Source of the DNA: Intrasporangium oryzae NRRL B-24470
GTDB lineage: Bacteria > Actinomycetota > Actinomycetes > Actinomycetales > Dermatophilaceae
Reading direction: 5' to 3'
DNA length: 64,000 bases
NCBI RefSeq assembly: GCF_000576595.1
Contig: NZ_AWSA01000019.1
Location: 17,246-81,245, forward strand
The position numbers were made by a program, and so were the translations under genes. Position 1 is the first letter of the stretch. Every line of letters begins with the position of its first letter. Below, piece by piece: positions 24,327-33,084 of the stretch. The notes beneath the pieces were generated by a model. That model saw only the letters and a program-made list of their open reading frames with translations. It was not told the DNA's origin and searched no databases.

Positions 24327-26312
24327 GTGTCTGCACAGATCACCGTCACCGTCGCCGGAAGCGAGCGATCGGTCGCGGAGCAGACGACGGCGGGTGAGCT
24401 CTTCGAGGGTGACCGCGCCGTCGTCGTCGCGCGGGTCAACGGCGAGCTGCGTGACCTCTTCCACGTCGTCGCCGACGGCGACGTCGTCGAGCCGGTCGCC
24501 ATCGACAGCCCCGACGGCCTCGCCGTCCTGCGCCACTCCACCGCGCACGTCCTCGCACAGGCCGTCCAGTCCGTCAACCCCGAGGCCAAGCTGGGCATCG
24601 GTCCGCCCGTCCGGGACGGTTTCTACTACGACTTCGACGTCGAGAAGCCGTTCCACCCCGACGACCTCAAGGCCCTCGAGAAGGCCATGCAGCGGATCAT
24701 CAACGAGGGCCAGACCTTCTCGCGCCGCGTCGTCACCGACGCTGACGCGCTCGTCGAGCTCGCGCACGAGCCGTACAAGTGCGAGCTCGTCGGTCTCAAG
24801 GGCGGCAACGCCGACGACGCCGCGGAGGGTGCAGGAGTCGAGGTCGGCGGCGGCGAGCTGACGATCTACGACAACATCCGCAAGGACGGCACCCGCGCCT
24901 GGGGCGACCTCTGCCGCGGCCCGCACATCCCCGACACCAAGCTCATCGGCAACGCGTTCAAGCTCATGCGCGTCGCGGCGGCCTACTGGCGCGGCTCCGA
25001 GAAGAACCCCCAGCTGCAGCGCATCTACGGCACCGCGTGGCCGACCAAGGACGACCTCAAGGCCTACCTCGACCGCCTCGCAGAGGCCGAGCGCCGCGAC
25101 CACCGGCGCATCGGCGCCGAGATGGACCTCTTCTCCTTCCCCGACGAGCTCGGCTCGGGCCTGCCCGTGTTCCACCCGAAGGGCGGCGTCATCAAGCGCG
25201 AGATGGAGGACTACGTCCGTCGGCGGCACGTCGAGGAGGGCTTCTCCTACGTCGGCACCCCGCACATCAGCAAGGACGGACTGTTCCACACGAGCGGCCA
25301 CCTGCCGTACTACGCCGACACGATGTTCCCGCCGATGGAGCTCGAGGGTGCGAAGTACCAGCTCAAGGCGATGAGCTGCCCGATGCACAACCTCATCTAC
25401 CAGTCGCGGGGCCGGTCCTACCGCGAGCTGCCGCTGCGCTTCTTCGAGTTCGGGACGGTCTACCGCTACGAGAAGTCGGGCGTGGTCCACGGCCTGACCC
25501 GCGTGCGCGGTCTCACCCAGGACGACTCGCACAGCTACGTCACCCCCGAGCAGGCCCCGGGCGAGGTCAAGCACCTGCTCGACTTCGTGCTCGGGCTGCT
25601 CAAGGACTTCGGTCTCGACGACTTCTACCTTGAGCTGTCGACCCGCGACACCGAGGGCGAGAAGTCCTCGAAGTTCATCGGCTCCGACGAGCAGTGGGAG
25701 GTCGCGACCAAGGTTCTCGAGGACGTGGCGACGGCCTCCGGCCTCGAGCTCGTCCCCGACCCGGGTGGCGCGGCGTTCTACGGCCCGAAGATCTCGGTCC
25801 AGGCCCGCGACGCGATCGGGCGCACGTGGCAGATGTCGACGATCCAGTACGACTTCAACCAGCCCGAGGGCTTCGGTCTCGAGTACCAGGCTGCCGACGG
25901 GTCCCGCCAGCAGCCGGTCATGATCCACTCGGCGAAGTTCGGCTCGATCGAGCGCTTCCTCGGGGTCCTCGTCGAGCACTACGCCGGCGCGTTCCCCGTG
26001 TGGCTCGCGCCGGTGCAGGTCCTCGGAGTGCCCGTCGCGGAGGACTACGCCGACTACCTCCAGGACGTCCTCGACCAGCTGAAGCGCAAGGGTGTCCGCG
26101 TCGAGCTCGACGCGAGCGACGACCGCTTCCCGAAGAAGATCCGCAACGCGAGCAAGTCGAAGGCGCCCTACGTCCTCATCGCGGGGGAGGAGGACCGCGC
26201 CAACGGCGCCGTGTCCTTCCGCTACCGCGACGGCACCCAGAAGAACGGCGTCCCGGTCGCCGACGCGATCGCCGAGATCCTCGCCGCGATCGAGTCGCGC
26301 GCGCAGGTCTGA
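24327..26312 (+). CDS. thrS: Threonine--tRNA ligase
   Basis: Charges tRNA-Thr with threonine in the cytoplasm. The 661 residues contain the N-terminal TGS domain, the editing domain with [11 protein letters not shown], the class II catalytic core ([26 protein letters not shown]) and a C-terminal anticodon domain starting near [11 protein letters not shown]. The zinc ligands appear in place: Cys in MSCPMH, His in DDSHSY and His in MIHSAKFG. Start is GTG. Gene order thrS-HIT-pgsA matches Mycobacterium. It ends before a long structured intergenic region. Confidence 0.97.
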   Translation: MSAQITVTVAGSERSVAEQTTAGELFEGDRAVVVARVNGELRDLFHVVADGDVVEPVAIDSPDGLAVLRHSTAHVLAQAVQSVNPEAKLGIGPPVRDGFYYDFDVEKPFHPDDLKALEKAMQRIINEGQTFSRRVVTDADALVELAHEPYKCELVGLKGGNADDAAEGAGVEVGGGELTIYDNIRKDGTRAWGDLCRGPHIPDTKLIGNAFKLMRVAAAYWRGSEKNPQLQRIYGTAWPTKDDLKAYLDRLAEAERRDHRRIGAEMDLFSFPDELGSGLPVFHPKGGVIKREMEDYVRRRHVEEGFSYVGTPHISKDGLFHTSGHLPYYADTMFPPMELEGAKYQLKAMSCPMHNLIYQSRGRSYRELPLRFFEFGTVYRYEKSGVVHGLTRVRGLTQDDSHSYVTPEQAPGEVKHLLDFVLGLLKDFGLDDFYLELSTRDTEGEKSSKFIGSDEQWEVATKVLEDVATASGLELVPDPGGAAFYGPKISVQARDAIGRTWQMSTIQYDFNQPEGFGLEYQAADGSRQQPVMIHSAKFGSIERFLGVLVEHYAGAFPVWLAPVQVLGVPVAEDYADYLQDVLDQLKRKGVRVELDASDDRFPKKIRNASKSKAPYVLIAGEEDRANGAVSFRYRDGTQKNGVPVADAIAEILAAIESRAQV

Positions 26313-26567
26313 CCTCGAGCGGTCTTCCAGAGCCGCCAGACGGCCGGAGTCGTATGCCGCTGGGCCGGGCTCGGAGCGCGCGCTCCGACCCCGCCCAGCG
26401 TGCGTCACGGGCGACACGCCGACGATTCGGCCCGACACGCCGTCGGCCGGGAAACAGCCGAGAATCGGCCGGCTGAACCCCTTGCGCCGGACGCCCCGTA
26501 GGCATACAAAGGAAGTACCGAATCGCTTCGGCGAAACGGTTTCTGATTCGCTTCGGCGAAGAAGAAA

Positions 26568-26600
26568 GAAGCCCCGGGAACTCATACTTCCCGGGGCTTC
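26568..26600. terminator. Strong hairpin terminator, 13-bp perfect stem
   Basis: GAAGCCCCGGGAA (26568-26580) pairs with TTCCCGGGGCTTC (26588-26600) around a 7-base loop. Read on the minus strand it is followed by TTTCTTCTTC, as in an intrinsic terminator for leftward transcription; rightward it lacks a T run. Confidence 0.75.
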
Positions 26601-26655
26601 ACCCTTCCGACCCGCCAGCTGCCGAGCAGCAGACGCGCTTCGGTGGGGAACGCCC

Positions 26656-26748
26656 CGGCCCTGCGGCTCTCACACCCGCGGGGCCGTTCCCTGTCCTGGG
26701 AGCGCGGGCAGCGGAAAGGGCCCTGCGATCTCACACACCGCAGGGCCC
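26656..26748. other. Two related hairpins in tandem
   Basis: Hairpin A (26656-26686) has an 11-bp stem with one G-U pair; hairpin B (26718-26748) has a perfect 10-bp stem. Both share the left arm GGCCCTGCG and a TCTCACAC loop, so they are copies of one element. They lie between the 13-bp terminator and the promoter of the HIT gene. Confidence 0.7.
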
Positions 26749-26849
26749 GTCTCCATTGAACCGGGTCGAGGGCCGATTCGGCCAATCGACACGCGTCCGG
26801 AGCACCCGGACGGGCGAGGGCCGACCGCTCCGATGCGGCGACCACACCC

Positions 26850-26855
26850 TAGGAT
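26850..26855 (+). promoter_or_regulatory. -10 box of leaderless HIT gene
   Basis: TAGGAT, 6 bases, then ATG at 26862. Confidence 0.55.
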
Positions 26856-26861
26856 TCCGAC

Positions 26862-27413
26862 ATGATCGAGACGCCCGAGCCGGAGTCGGCGCACGCCTTC
26901 GCCCACGTCGACGACGGCTTCGAGCGTCTCTGGACCCCGCACCGGATGGCCTACATCCTCGGTGATCGGCCGACCGACGAGCCGGGCCAGGGCTGTCCGT
27001 TCTGCGCGGCCCCAGGCAAGGCAGACTCCGAGGGTCTCATCGTCCACCGAGGCACGCACTGCTACGTGGTTATGAACCTCTTCCCGTACAACCCCGGGCA
27101 CCTGCTCGTCTGCCCCTACCGCCACGTCTCGCTCTACATCGACCTCGACGAGGACGAGACGGCGGAGTTCTCGGCGCTCACCAAGACCGCCGTCCGTGCT
27201 CTCCAGGCGGCCTCGGGGCCACACGGCTTCAACCTCGGGATGAACCAGGGAGCGGTCGCCGGCGCCGGCGTCGCTGCCCACCTGCACCAGCACGTCGTGC
27301 CCCGCTGGAGCGGCGACTCCAACTTCCTGCCCATCATCGGGCAGACGAAGGCCCTGCCGGACCTGCTCGAGGACACCCGCGCGCGGATCGTCGCGAGCTG
27401 GCCGACCGCCTGA
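26862..27413 (+). CDS. HIT-domain nucleotide hydrolase/phosphorylase
   Basis: A 183-residue histidine-triad protein, probably acting on diadenosine tetraphosphate or another adenylylated nucleotide. The HLHQHVVP motif is near residue 143-150, and CPFC near residue 46 with GTHCYVVMNLFPYNPGH gives the GalT-like N-terminal half. The mycobacterial protein at the same position, between thrS and pgsA, is known as an Ap4A phosphorylase, and synteny supports that function here. The start is set by the leaderless signature. Followed by a 86-base gap and the pgsA promoter. Confidence 0.9.
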   Translation: MIETPEPESAHAFAHVDDGFERLWTPHRMAYILGDRPTDEPGQGCPFCAAPGKADSEGLIVHRGTHCYVVMNLFPYNPGHLLVCPYRHVSLYIDLDEDETAEFSALTKTAVRALQAASGPHGFNLGMNQGAVAGAGVAAHLHQHVVPRWSGDSNFLPIIGQTKALPDLLEDTRARIVASWPTA

Positions 27414-27484
27414 CGCCGGCCGGCCGGCGCATCGGCCGCCCGCCAGGTTCCGGTCGCTCGTGCCTCACTGCGGCAACCGATCAG

Positions 27485-27490
27485 TAGGCT
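27485..27490 (+). promoter_or_regulatory. -10 box of the pgsA-patA-pimA operon
   Basis: TAGGCT, 9 bases, then ATG at 27500, implying a leader of only a few bases. Confidence 0.5.
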
Positions 27491-27499
27491 GTCCCCACC

Positions 27500-28123
27500 A
27501 TGCTCAACAGACTGCTCCGTGCGACGATGACCACGATCCTCGCCCCGATCGCCCACCTGTTCCTCCGGCTGGGCATCAGTCCCGACATCGTCACCATCGT
27601 CGGCACCCTCGGTGTCAGCGCCGGTGCTCTCGTCTTCTTCCCGCGTGGTGACCTGTGGATCGGCGTCCTCGTCATCACGGCCTTCGTCTTCTCCGACACG
27701 GTCGACGGGATCATGGCGCGCGAGTCCGGCCGGTCGAGCAAGTGGGGCGCCTACCTCGACTCGACCCTCGACCGCATCGGCGACGCGGCGATCTTCGGCG
27801 GCCTCGTCATCTACTACGCAGGCAAGGGCAGCAACCAGGTGATGGCCGGTCTGGCCCTGGCGTGCCTCATCCTCGGCAGTGTCGTCTCCTACGCCAAGGC
27901 GCGGGCCGAGGGGCTCGGCTTCACCGCCAACGTCGGCATCGCGGAGCGGGCCGACCGGCTGGTCGCCGTCCTCGTCGCGGCGTTCTTCGCCGACCTGCTC
28001 GACTCGACGATCCTGCTCGGGGTCGTCCTCGCGCTGCTCGCCGTCGCCAGCTTCGTGACGGTGCTGCAGCGCATGCTGACCGTCCGGCGCCAGGCCCTCG
28101 CGAAGGGCGAGGTCGCCAGTTGA
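27500..28123 (+). CDS. pgsA: Phosphatidylinositol phosphate synthase (CDP-alcohol phosphatidyltransferase)
   Basis: An integral membrane enzyme of 207 residues that joins CDP-diacylglycerol and inositol 3-phosphate, making the lipid anchor of phosphatidyl-inositol mannosides. The complete CDP-AP signature is visible: Asp66, Asp69, Gly70, Ala73, Arg74, Gly83, Asp87, Asp91 with the standard spacing. About six membrane spans. The choice of inositol phosphate over glycerol phosphate or serine rests on its position before patA and pimA. It ends by TTGA overlap with the acyltransferase gene. Confidence 0.92.
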   Translation: MLNRLLRATMTTILAPIAHLFLRLGISPDIVTIVGTLGVSAGALVFFPRGDLWIGVLVITAFVFSDTVDGIMARESGRSSKWGAYLDSTLDRIGDAAIFGGLVIYYAGKGSNQVMAGLALACLILGSVVSYAKARAEGLGFTANVGIAERADRLVAVLVAAFFADLLDSTILLGVVLALLAVASFVTVLQRMLTVRRQALAKGEVAS

Positions 28124-29091
28124 GCACCCCGTCGCCGCTGGCGCGCGCCGCCGACACCGTCAGCGTGCTGGGGTTCCGGCTCGGGTGGTCCACCGTCCGA
28201 GCGCTCCCGGAGCCGGCGGCATACGGCCTGTTCAACCGGATCGCCGACCTCGCCGTCCTGCGCAACGGCAAGGGGGTGCAGCGCCTGCGCTCCAACTACG
28301 CGCGGGTGCGCCCCGAGCTGACCGAGGCCCAGCTCGACGACCTCGTCCACGACGGGATGCGCTCCTACATGCGCTACTACTGCGAGGCGTTCCGCCTCCC
28401 GTCGCTCCGGCGCGACCAGATCGACCGCGCGGTCGTCGCGTACGGCGCCGAGGAGCCCACGGCCATCGCGGCCTCGGGGCAGAGCCCCGTGGTCTTCGTC
28501 GGGCACCTCGGCAACTTCGACCTCGCGGCCGCCTGGTCCGCCGACCACATCGCGCCCGTGACGACCGTGGCGGAGCGGCTGGAGCCGGAGGAGGTCTTCC
28601 AGGAGTTCGTCGCCTTCCGCAACGCCATCGACATGGACATCATCCCGCTCACCGGCGGGGAGGACCCCTTCGCGTCGCTCCTCGCACGCGCCCGTGCCGG
28701 GGGGCGCGTCATCGCCCTGGCGAGCGACCGCGACCTGACGAGGAACGGCGTCGAGGTCGACCTGCTCGGGCACCGCGCCCGGATGGCCAAGGGTCCGGCC
28801 GTCCTCGCACTCATGACCGGGGCGCCGCTCTACTGCGCCGCGATCCACTACGAGCCCGCTCCACGCGGCGAGGGCCTCGGGGGTCACCGGACCGTGATCG
28901 AGTTCAGCGAGCAGCTGGCGCCGCGTGTCGGCGGGACGACGGGTGACAAGGTCGCCGACCTCATCCAGCAGTGCGCCGACCACCTGTCCGGCACCATCCG
29001 CGAGCACACGCACAGCTGGCACATGCTCCAGCGCGTCTTCGTCGAGGACCTCGACCCGGCACGGGTGGGCGCCACCGAGGGCGTCTCATGA
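28120..29091 (+). CDS. patA: Phosphatidylinositol mannoside acyltransferase (PatA-like)
   Basis: A 323-residue membrane-associated acyltransferase of the LpxL/HtrB family. The catalytic HLGNFD box (His-x4-Asp variant, near residue 128) and the later SDRDLTRNGVEVDLLG segment are present. In mycobacteria PatA acylates the mannose added by PimA. The TTG start overlaps the pgsA stop and is the only start giving a complete N-terminus with coupling; a GTG about 13 codons inside is an alternative. An octamer is present at 28217. Confidence 0.88.
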   Translation: MSTPSPLARAADTVSVLGFRLGWSTVRALPEPAAYGLFNRIADLAVLRNGKGVQRLRSNYARVRPELTEAQLDDLVHDGMRSYMRYYCEAFRLPSLRRDQIDRAVVAYGAEEPTAIAASGQSPVVFVGHLGNFDLAAAWSADHIAPVTTVAERLEPEEVFQEFVAFRNAIDMDIIPLTGGEDPFASLLARARAGGRVIALASDRDLTRNGVEVDLLGHRARMAKGPAVLALMTGAPLYCAAIHYEPAPRGEGLGGHRTVIEFSEQLAPRVGGTTGDKVADLIQQCADHLSGTIREHTHSWHMLQRVFVEDLDPARVGATEGVS

Positions 29092-30263
29092 GGATCGGGA
29101 TCGTCTGCCCCTACTCGTTCGACGTGCCCGGCGGGGTCCAGTTCCACGTCCGCGACCTGGCCGAGTACCTCATCGATGCCGGCCACGAGGTGTCGGTCCT
29201 CGCGCCCGCCGACAGCGACACCGAGCTGCCCGACTACGTCGTGTCCGCAGGGCGGGCGACCGCGGTTCGCTACAACGGGTCGGTGGCGCGGCTCAACTTC
29301 GGCCCGGTCACGGCGAGCAAGGTGGGTCGCTGGCTCGAGCACGGCGACTTCGACGTCCTCCACCTGCACGAGCCGGTCACGCCGAGCGTCAGCGTCCTCG
29401 CCCTCATGGCGGCCGACGGGCCCATCGTCGCGACGTTCCACACCTCGATGATCCGGTCGCGGACGATGCAGGCGGCCTACCCGATCTTCCGGTCGAGCCT
29501 CGAGAAGATCGCCGGCCGCATTGCCGTGAGCGAGGACGCCCGCCGGACCGTGACGACCCACATCGGCGGCGACGCCGTGGTCATCCCCAACGGCGTCAAC
29601 GTCGACCGGTTCTCCAGCGCGCCGCACCGACCCGACTGGACGGGGACCCCCGAGCGCCCGACCATCGCCTTCCTCGGCCGGATGGAGGAGCCGCGCAAAG
29701 GCCTGCCCGTCCTCGCCGCCGCCCTTCCGGCGGTCCTCGCCGAGGTCCCCGGCCTGCGGGTGCTCGTCGCCGGCCCCGGCGACCCGAAGGAGGTCACCTC
29801 GGGGCTCCCCGAGCACGTCGCTGCGGCGTTCGAGTTCCTCGGGGCGGTGAGCGACGAGGAGAAGGCCTCGCTCCTCGCGTCCGTCGACGTCTACGTGGCT
29901 CCCAACACGGGTGGGGAGAGCTTCGGGATCATCCTCATCGAGGCCATGTCCGCCGGAGCCTGCGTCCTCGCGAGCGACATCTCGGCGTTCTCCCGGGTCC
30001 TCGACGGCGGCGCGACGGGGGAGCTGTTCCACAACGAGGACCCGGACGACCTCGCCAAGCACCTCCTCGCGCTCCTGCGCGACGGCGAACGTCGAGCCGA
30101 CCTCGCGGCTGCCGGTCGCACGCGCGCCCGGCTCTTCGACTGGTCGGTCGTCGCCGACCGGATCATCGCCGTCTACGAGACGGTGATCGAGGGACGCATG
30201 GCCGCCCGCCCGGAGCACCACACGGGGTGGAACCGGTTCCTGCGCGGCGGGATCGGCCGATGA
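29088..30263 (+). CDS. pimA: Phosphatidylinositol alpha-mannosyltransferase
   Basis: A GT4 glycosyltransferase of 391 residues that transfers mannose from GDP-mannose to phosphatidylinositol on the inner face of the membrane. The N-terminal Rossmann domain opens with MRIGIVCPYSFDVPGGVQFH. The C-terminal domain holds FLGRMEEPRKGLPVL and the EX7E-type GGESFGIILIEAM nucleotide-sugar site. Gene order and ATGA coupling with the acyltransferase support PimA specifically. The octamer motif is absent from this gene. Confidence 0.93.
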   Translation: MRIGIVCPYSFDVPGGVQFHVRDLAEYLIDAGHEVSVLAPADSDTELPDYVVSAGRATAVRYNGSVARLNFGPVTASKVGRWLEHGDFDVLHLHEPVTPSVSVLALMAADGPIVATFHTSMIRSRTMQAAYPIFRSSLEKIAGRIAVSEDARRTVTTHIGGDAVVIPNGVNVDRFSSAPHRPDWTGTPERPTIAFLGRMEEPRKGLPVLAAALPAVLAEVPGLRVLVAGPGDPKEVTSGLPEHVAAAFEFLGAVSDEEKASLLASVDVYVAPNTGGESFGIILIEAMSAGACVLASDISAFSRVLDGGATGELFHNEDPDDLAKHLLALLRDGERRADLAAAGRTRARLFDWSVVADRIIAVYETVIEGRMAARPEHHTGWNRFLRGGIGR

Positions 30264-30811
30264 GCGGGGTCCTGACGTGGGTCTTCGCGGGCCTCTTCGT
30301 CCTCGTGATCATCGCGTGGTACCTCAGCTACACGGCAGCCCGGCTCGACCGTCTCCACGTCCGGCTGAGCGGCACGCTCGCCGCGCTCGACGCGCAGCTC
30401 GTGCGCCGGGCGGAGGCGGCCCTCGAGCTCGCGACGAGCGGCCTGCTCGACGGGGCCACCTCGCTCATCCTCGCCAACGCTGCCGCGGGGTCGCTCGAGG
30501 TGCCCGAGGAGCACGGCGAGAGCCGTGAGCTCGCCGAGAGCGACCTGACCGAGGCCCTCCAGCTCTCCCTCACGCCCCACGCCGTCGAGCTCGTCCGCGA
30601 CGCGGGGGAGGCCGGCACCGACCAGCTGGGACGGCTCGGGTCCGCGTGCACCCGGGTCCAGCTCGCACGGCGGTTCCACAACGACGCTGTCACGGACGTC
30701 CGGCGCGTCCGACGCAAGTGGGCCATCCGCATCTTCCATCTGGCCGGCCACACGCCGATGCCGCACACGATCGAGTTCGACGACGAGATCCCCGAGCACC
30801 TCGCGGCCTGA
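30260..30811 (+). CDS. LemA-like single-span membrane protein
   Basis: A 183-residue protein with one N-terminal membrane span (residues 5-25). The remainder is helical and cytoplasmic or periplasmic, with [25 protein letters not shown] followed later by [15 protein letters not shown] and a terminal IEFDDE. These match the order of LemA family landmarks (NRVKNAWSQIDVQLKRR, RFYNDAV, FE-rich end), though overall similarity is modest. It is coupled to pimA by ATGA. A role in envelope assembly is possible; function is unknown. Confidence 0.65.
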   Translation: MSGVLTWVFAGLFVLVIIAWYLSYTAARLDRLHVRLSGTLAALDAQLVRRAEAALELATSGLLDGATSLILANAAAGSLEVPEEHGESRELAESDLTEALQLSLTPHAVELVRDAGEAGTDQLGRLGSACTRVQLARRFHNDAVTDVRRVRRKWAIRIFHLAGHTPMPHTIEFDDEIPEHLAA

Positions 30812-30964
30812 GGACGATCCATCGGGGCGGTGAGGCCTTCCGTACGGTCCGCCGACTCCCGCCGCCTTCTCGCGCCCATTCGCGCCCGTCGCGCGCTGCC
30901 CGTTCGACCGTCGTCGCCTACTCCCAGGTCGCGGACCGGGTCGGAGCCGTCCAGCCGGGGGGCC

Positions 30965-30970
30965 TACCCT
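30965..30970 (+). promoter_or_regulatory. Probable pdxS -10 box
   Basis: TACCCT about 38 bases before the pdxS start, in the 191-base gap after the LemA-like gene. Confidence 0.45.
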
Positions 30971-31002
30971 GTGAACAACCCACCACGAGAAAGCAGGACA
31001 TC

Positions 31003-31950
31003 GTGAGCACTACCGAGACCACGGGCACCCCGTCCGCGGCCGACACCGCGGCCCACTCGTCCGCCTCGACCGGCACGGGGACGACCCGTGTCAAGCGAGG
31101 CATGGCCGAGATGCTCAAGGGTGGCGTCATCATGGACGTCGTCACCCCCGAGCAGGCGAAGATCGCCGAGGACGCCGGCGCCGTCGCCGTCATGGCCCTC
31201 GAGCGCGTCCCCGCCGACATCCGCGCCCAGGGTGGCGTCTCCCGGATGAGCGACCCCGACATGATCGACGGCATCATCGAGGCCGTCTCGATCCCCGTCA
31301 TGGCCAAGGCCCGCATCGGCCACTTCGTGGAGGCGCAGGTCCTCCAAAGCCTCGGCGTCGACTACATCGACGAGTCCGAGGTCCTCACCCCGGCCGACTA
31401 CGCCAACCACATCGACAAGTGGCAGTTCACGGTGCCCTTCGTCTGTGGCGCGACCAACCTCGGCGAGGCCCTTCGCCGCATCACCGAGGGCGCGGCGATG
31501 ATCCGCTCCAAGGGCGAGGCCGGGACCGGCGACGTGTCCAACGCGACGACGCACATGCGCCAGATCCGCCAGGAGATCCGCCGCCTCCAGAACCTCCCCG
31601 AGGACGAGCTCTACGTCGCGGCCAAGGAGCTCCAGGCACCCTACGAGCTCGTCGCAGAGGTCGCCCGCGCCGGCAAGCTGCCCGTCGTGCTCTTCACCGC
31701 GGGCGGCATCGCGACGCCCGCCGACGCCGCGATGATGATGCAGCTCGGGGCCGAGGGCGTCTTCGTCGGCTCCGGCATCTTCAAGTCCGGCAACCCGGCC
31801 CAGCGCGCCGAGGCGATCGTCAAGGCGACGACGTTCTTCGACGACCCCGACGTCATCGCGAAGGTCTCGCGCGGGCTCGGCGAGGCCATGGTCGGCATCA
31901 ACGTCGACGAGATCCCGCAGCCGCACCGGCTCGCCGAGCGCGGTTGGTGA
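31003..31950 (+). CDS. pdxS: Pyridoxal 5'-phosphate synthase subunit PdxS
   Basis: The synthase subunit of the DXP-independent vitamin B6 pathway: condenses ribose 5-phosphate, glyceraldehyde 3-phosphate and ammonia to PLP. The 315 residues include a Ser/Thr/Ala-rich N-terminal tail of about 27 residues, then the conserved [27 protein letters not shown] and GEAGTGDV segments and a C-terminal VGINVDEIP. The glutaminase partner pdxT lies about 2.6 kb downstream, separated by a broken gene and kynU; in many actinobacteria the two are closer. Start is GTG with a weak upstream purine-rich site. Confidence 0.96.
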   Translation: MSTTETTGTPSAADTAAHSSASTGTGTTRVKRGMAEMLKGGVIMDVVTPEQAKIAEDAGAVAVMALERVPADIRAQGGVSRMSDPDMIDGIIEAVSIPVMAKARIGHFVEAQVLQSLGVDYIDESEVLTPADYANHIDKWQFTVPFVCGATNLGEALRRITEGAAMIRSKGEAGTGDVSNATTHMRQIRQEIRRLQNLPEDELYVAAKELQAPYELVAEVARAGKLPVVLFTAGGIATPADAAMMMQLGAEGVFVGSGIFKSGNPAQRAEAIVKATTFFDDPDVIAKVSRGLGEAMVGINVDEIPQPHRLAERGW

Positions 31951-31970
31951 CCTCCGCCCGGCCAGCCACA

Positions 31971-32018
31971 CGCTGACGTATGCCGCCGTGCCCGACCGGG
32001 CCCGGCGGCATACGTGCG
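31971..32018 (+). terminator. pdxS terminator built from an inverted pair of the genomic octamer
   Basis: Arms CGTATGCCGCCG (31977-31988) and CGGCGGCATACG (32003-32014) form a perfect 12-bp stem that continues inward with a 4-bp stem around GACC, and outward with an A-T pair and CGC/GCG. There is no T run after it. Each arm contains one copy of the over-represented octamer in opposite orientation. Confidence 0.8.
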
Positions 32019-32027
32019 TCTCGCCCC

Positions 32028-32098
32028 GCAACACACCGAGAAGCCGTCATCACCACGGTGGTGTGCCCGGCGACGTTGACGACTGCTCGGTGTGTTGC
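32028..32098. repeat. Left copy of a ~70-bp palindromic element
   Basis: Terminal arms of 13 bp are perfect (32028-32040 with 32086-32098, starting GCAACACACCGAG), extending to about 22 bp with few mismatches. A close relative lies at 32987-33054 in the same orientation; they share the terminal CAACACACCG, AAGCCGTCA and the core TGTGCCCG. The element lies directly before the broken DUF4037 gene. Confidence 0.8.
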
Positions 32099-32126
32099 TT
32101 AGGCGTGGCAGCATCGGTCCCACGCG

Positions 32127-33018
32127 ATGTCGCGCGACCACGACTGGGGCCTTCGCCTCACGGTCCTCGTGCCCGCCGACCTCGTGGCCGAGGTCGACGC
32201 GTACCTCGCGCGGTGGTTGCCCGACACCGTCGAGGGTCGGCCGACCCGCTTCGCCACCACCTGGGATCGGCAGGTCCGTCACCGCGTCGAGGTGTCCGAC
32301 GTGGCCACGTTCGCGCGGTCGCGTCTCGGTGTCGACGCCACCCGGGACCTGACCGTCGCGGAGTGGCTTTCCCTCACGGGGCAGGCCGTCCTGGAGGTCA
32401 CCGGCGGGGAGGTGTTCGTCGACCGGGTGGGTGAGCTGAGCGGCATACGCGAGCGGCTCGAGTGGTACCCCGACGACGTGCGGCGCCATGTCGTCGCCAC
32501 GGACTGGGCGCGGCTGGCCCAGGAGCTGCCCTTCGTCGGGCGCACCGCTGAGCGCGGCGACGACCTCGGCTCCCGCGTCGTGTCCGGCCGCCTGAGCGGG
32601 GCGGCCATGCACCTCGGCCACCTGCTCGAACGACGGTGGCCCCCTACGCCAAGTGGCTCGGCACGGCTTCGCGCGCCTCCCGCGTGCCCGGGAGGCGCTC
32701 GGACCGCTGGAGGCCGCGCTGGCGGCGACGCGGTGGCCGGAGCGCGAGTCGGGCCTCGTCGACGCGCTCCGCGTACTCGGCCGCCTGCAGGCCGAGGTGG
32801 GCCTCCCGATGGTCGACGACCCGGTCGAGCCGTTCTGGGACCGGCCCTACCGCGGGGTGCGCGCCGCCTGCGTCACCCTCATCGAGGACAGCGTCACCGA
32901 CCCCGTCGTGCGGGCCCTCCCGCGCGGGGTCGGGAGCGTCGAGCAGTGGAGCGACAACGTCGACGTGCTCATGCGCCCCGCATCGGCAACACACCGGGAA
33001 GCCGTCAACCGGGCGTGA
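32127..33018 (+). pseudogene. DUF4037 (nucleotidyltransferase-like) gene, two frameshifts, N-terminus missing
   Basis: Reads MSRDHDWGLRLTVLVPADL, then the DUF4037 middle with LTVAEWL, RERLEWYPDDVRRHVVA and FVGRTAERGDDLGS. The frame breaks near 32640 and again near 32670. The expected sequence PYAKWLGT and then FARLPRAREALGPLE continues in the other two frames, so two single-base losses (TGG/CCCCC at 32637-32645 and GGCTTCG near 32666) would explain it. The DHDW motif is normally preceded by about 70 residues including a GSGSE segment; those are absent, and a palindromic element occupies the space. The gene is therefore degraded, or the sequence has errors at short runs. The family has an unknown, probably nucleotidyltransferase-related, role. 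Confidence 0.75.
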
Positions 33019-33054
33019 TGTGCCCGACGAGGACGACCGCTTCCCGGTGTGTTG
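32987..33054. repeat. Right copy of the ~70-bp palindromic element
   Basis: Perfect 16-bp arms (32987-33002 with 33039-33054, starting CAACACACCGGGAAGC). It overlaps the last codons and stop of the DUF4037 frame and lies 30 bases before the end of the convergent kynU, where it can serve as a two-way terminator. Confidence 0.8.
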
Positions 33055-33084
33055 GACGGGCGGTGTTGGACCGGCGCAGGCGCG

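Larger units (their letters stand above)
26313..26861. other. 549-base intergenic region with three hairpins, no gene
   Basis: No convincing protein is encoded. Two octamer copies occur (26352, and a degenerate AGGCATACA at 26500). The 26501-26600 stretch is markedly A+T-richer than its surroundings. It holds two small TCGC-TTCG-GCGA tetraloop hairpins (around 26523-26534 and 26547-26560), followed by the strong hairpins listed separately. It may act as the thrS terminator, or it may encode a small RNA. Confidence 0.6.

Noticed and set aside
24162..26585. An 807-residue open frame on the minus strand opposite thrS
   Set aside because: It is the antisense shadow of thrS, rich in Arg/Val/Leu with no recognisable domain; long antisense frames are normal at this G+C.
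26582..26845. A small minus-strand frame of 87 residues in the thrS-HIT gap
   Set aside because: It runs through the hairpins, has no family resemblance and no ribosome-binding site; structure at RNA level is the better explanation.
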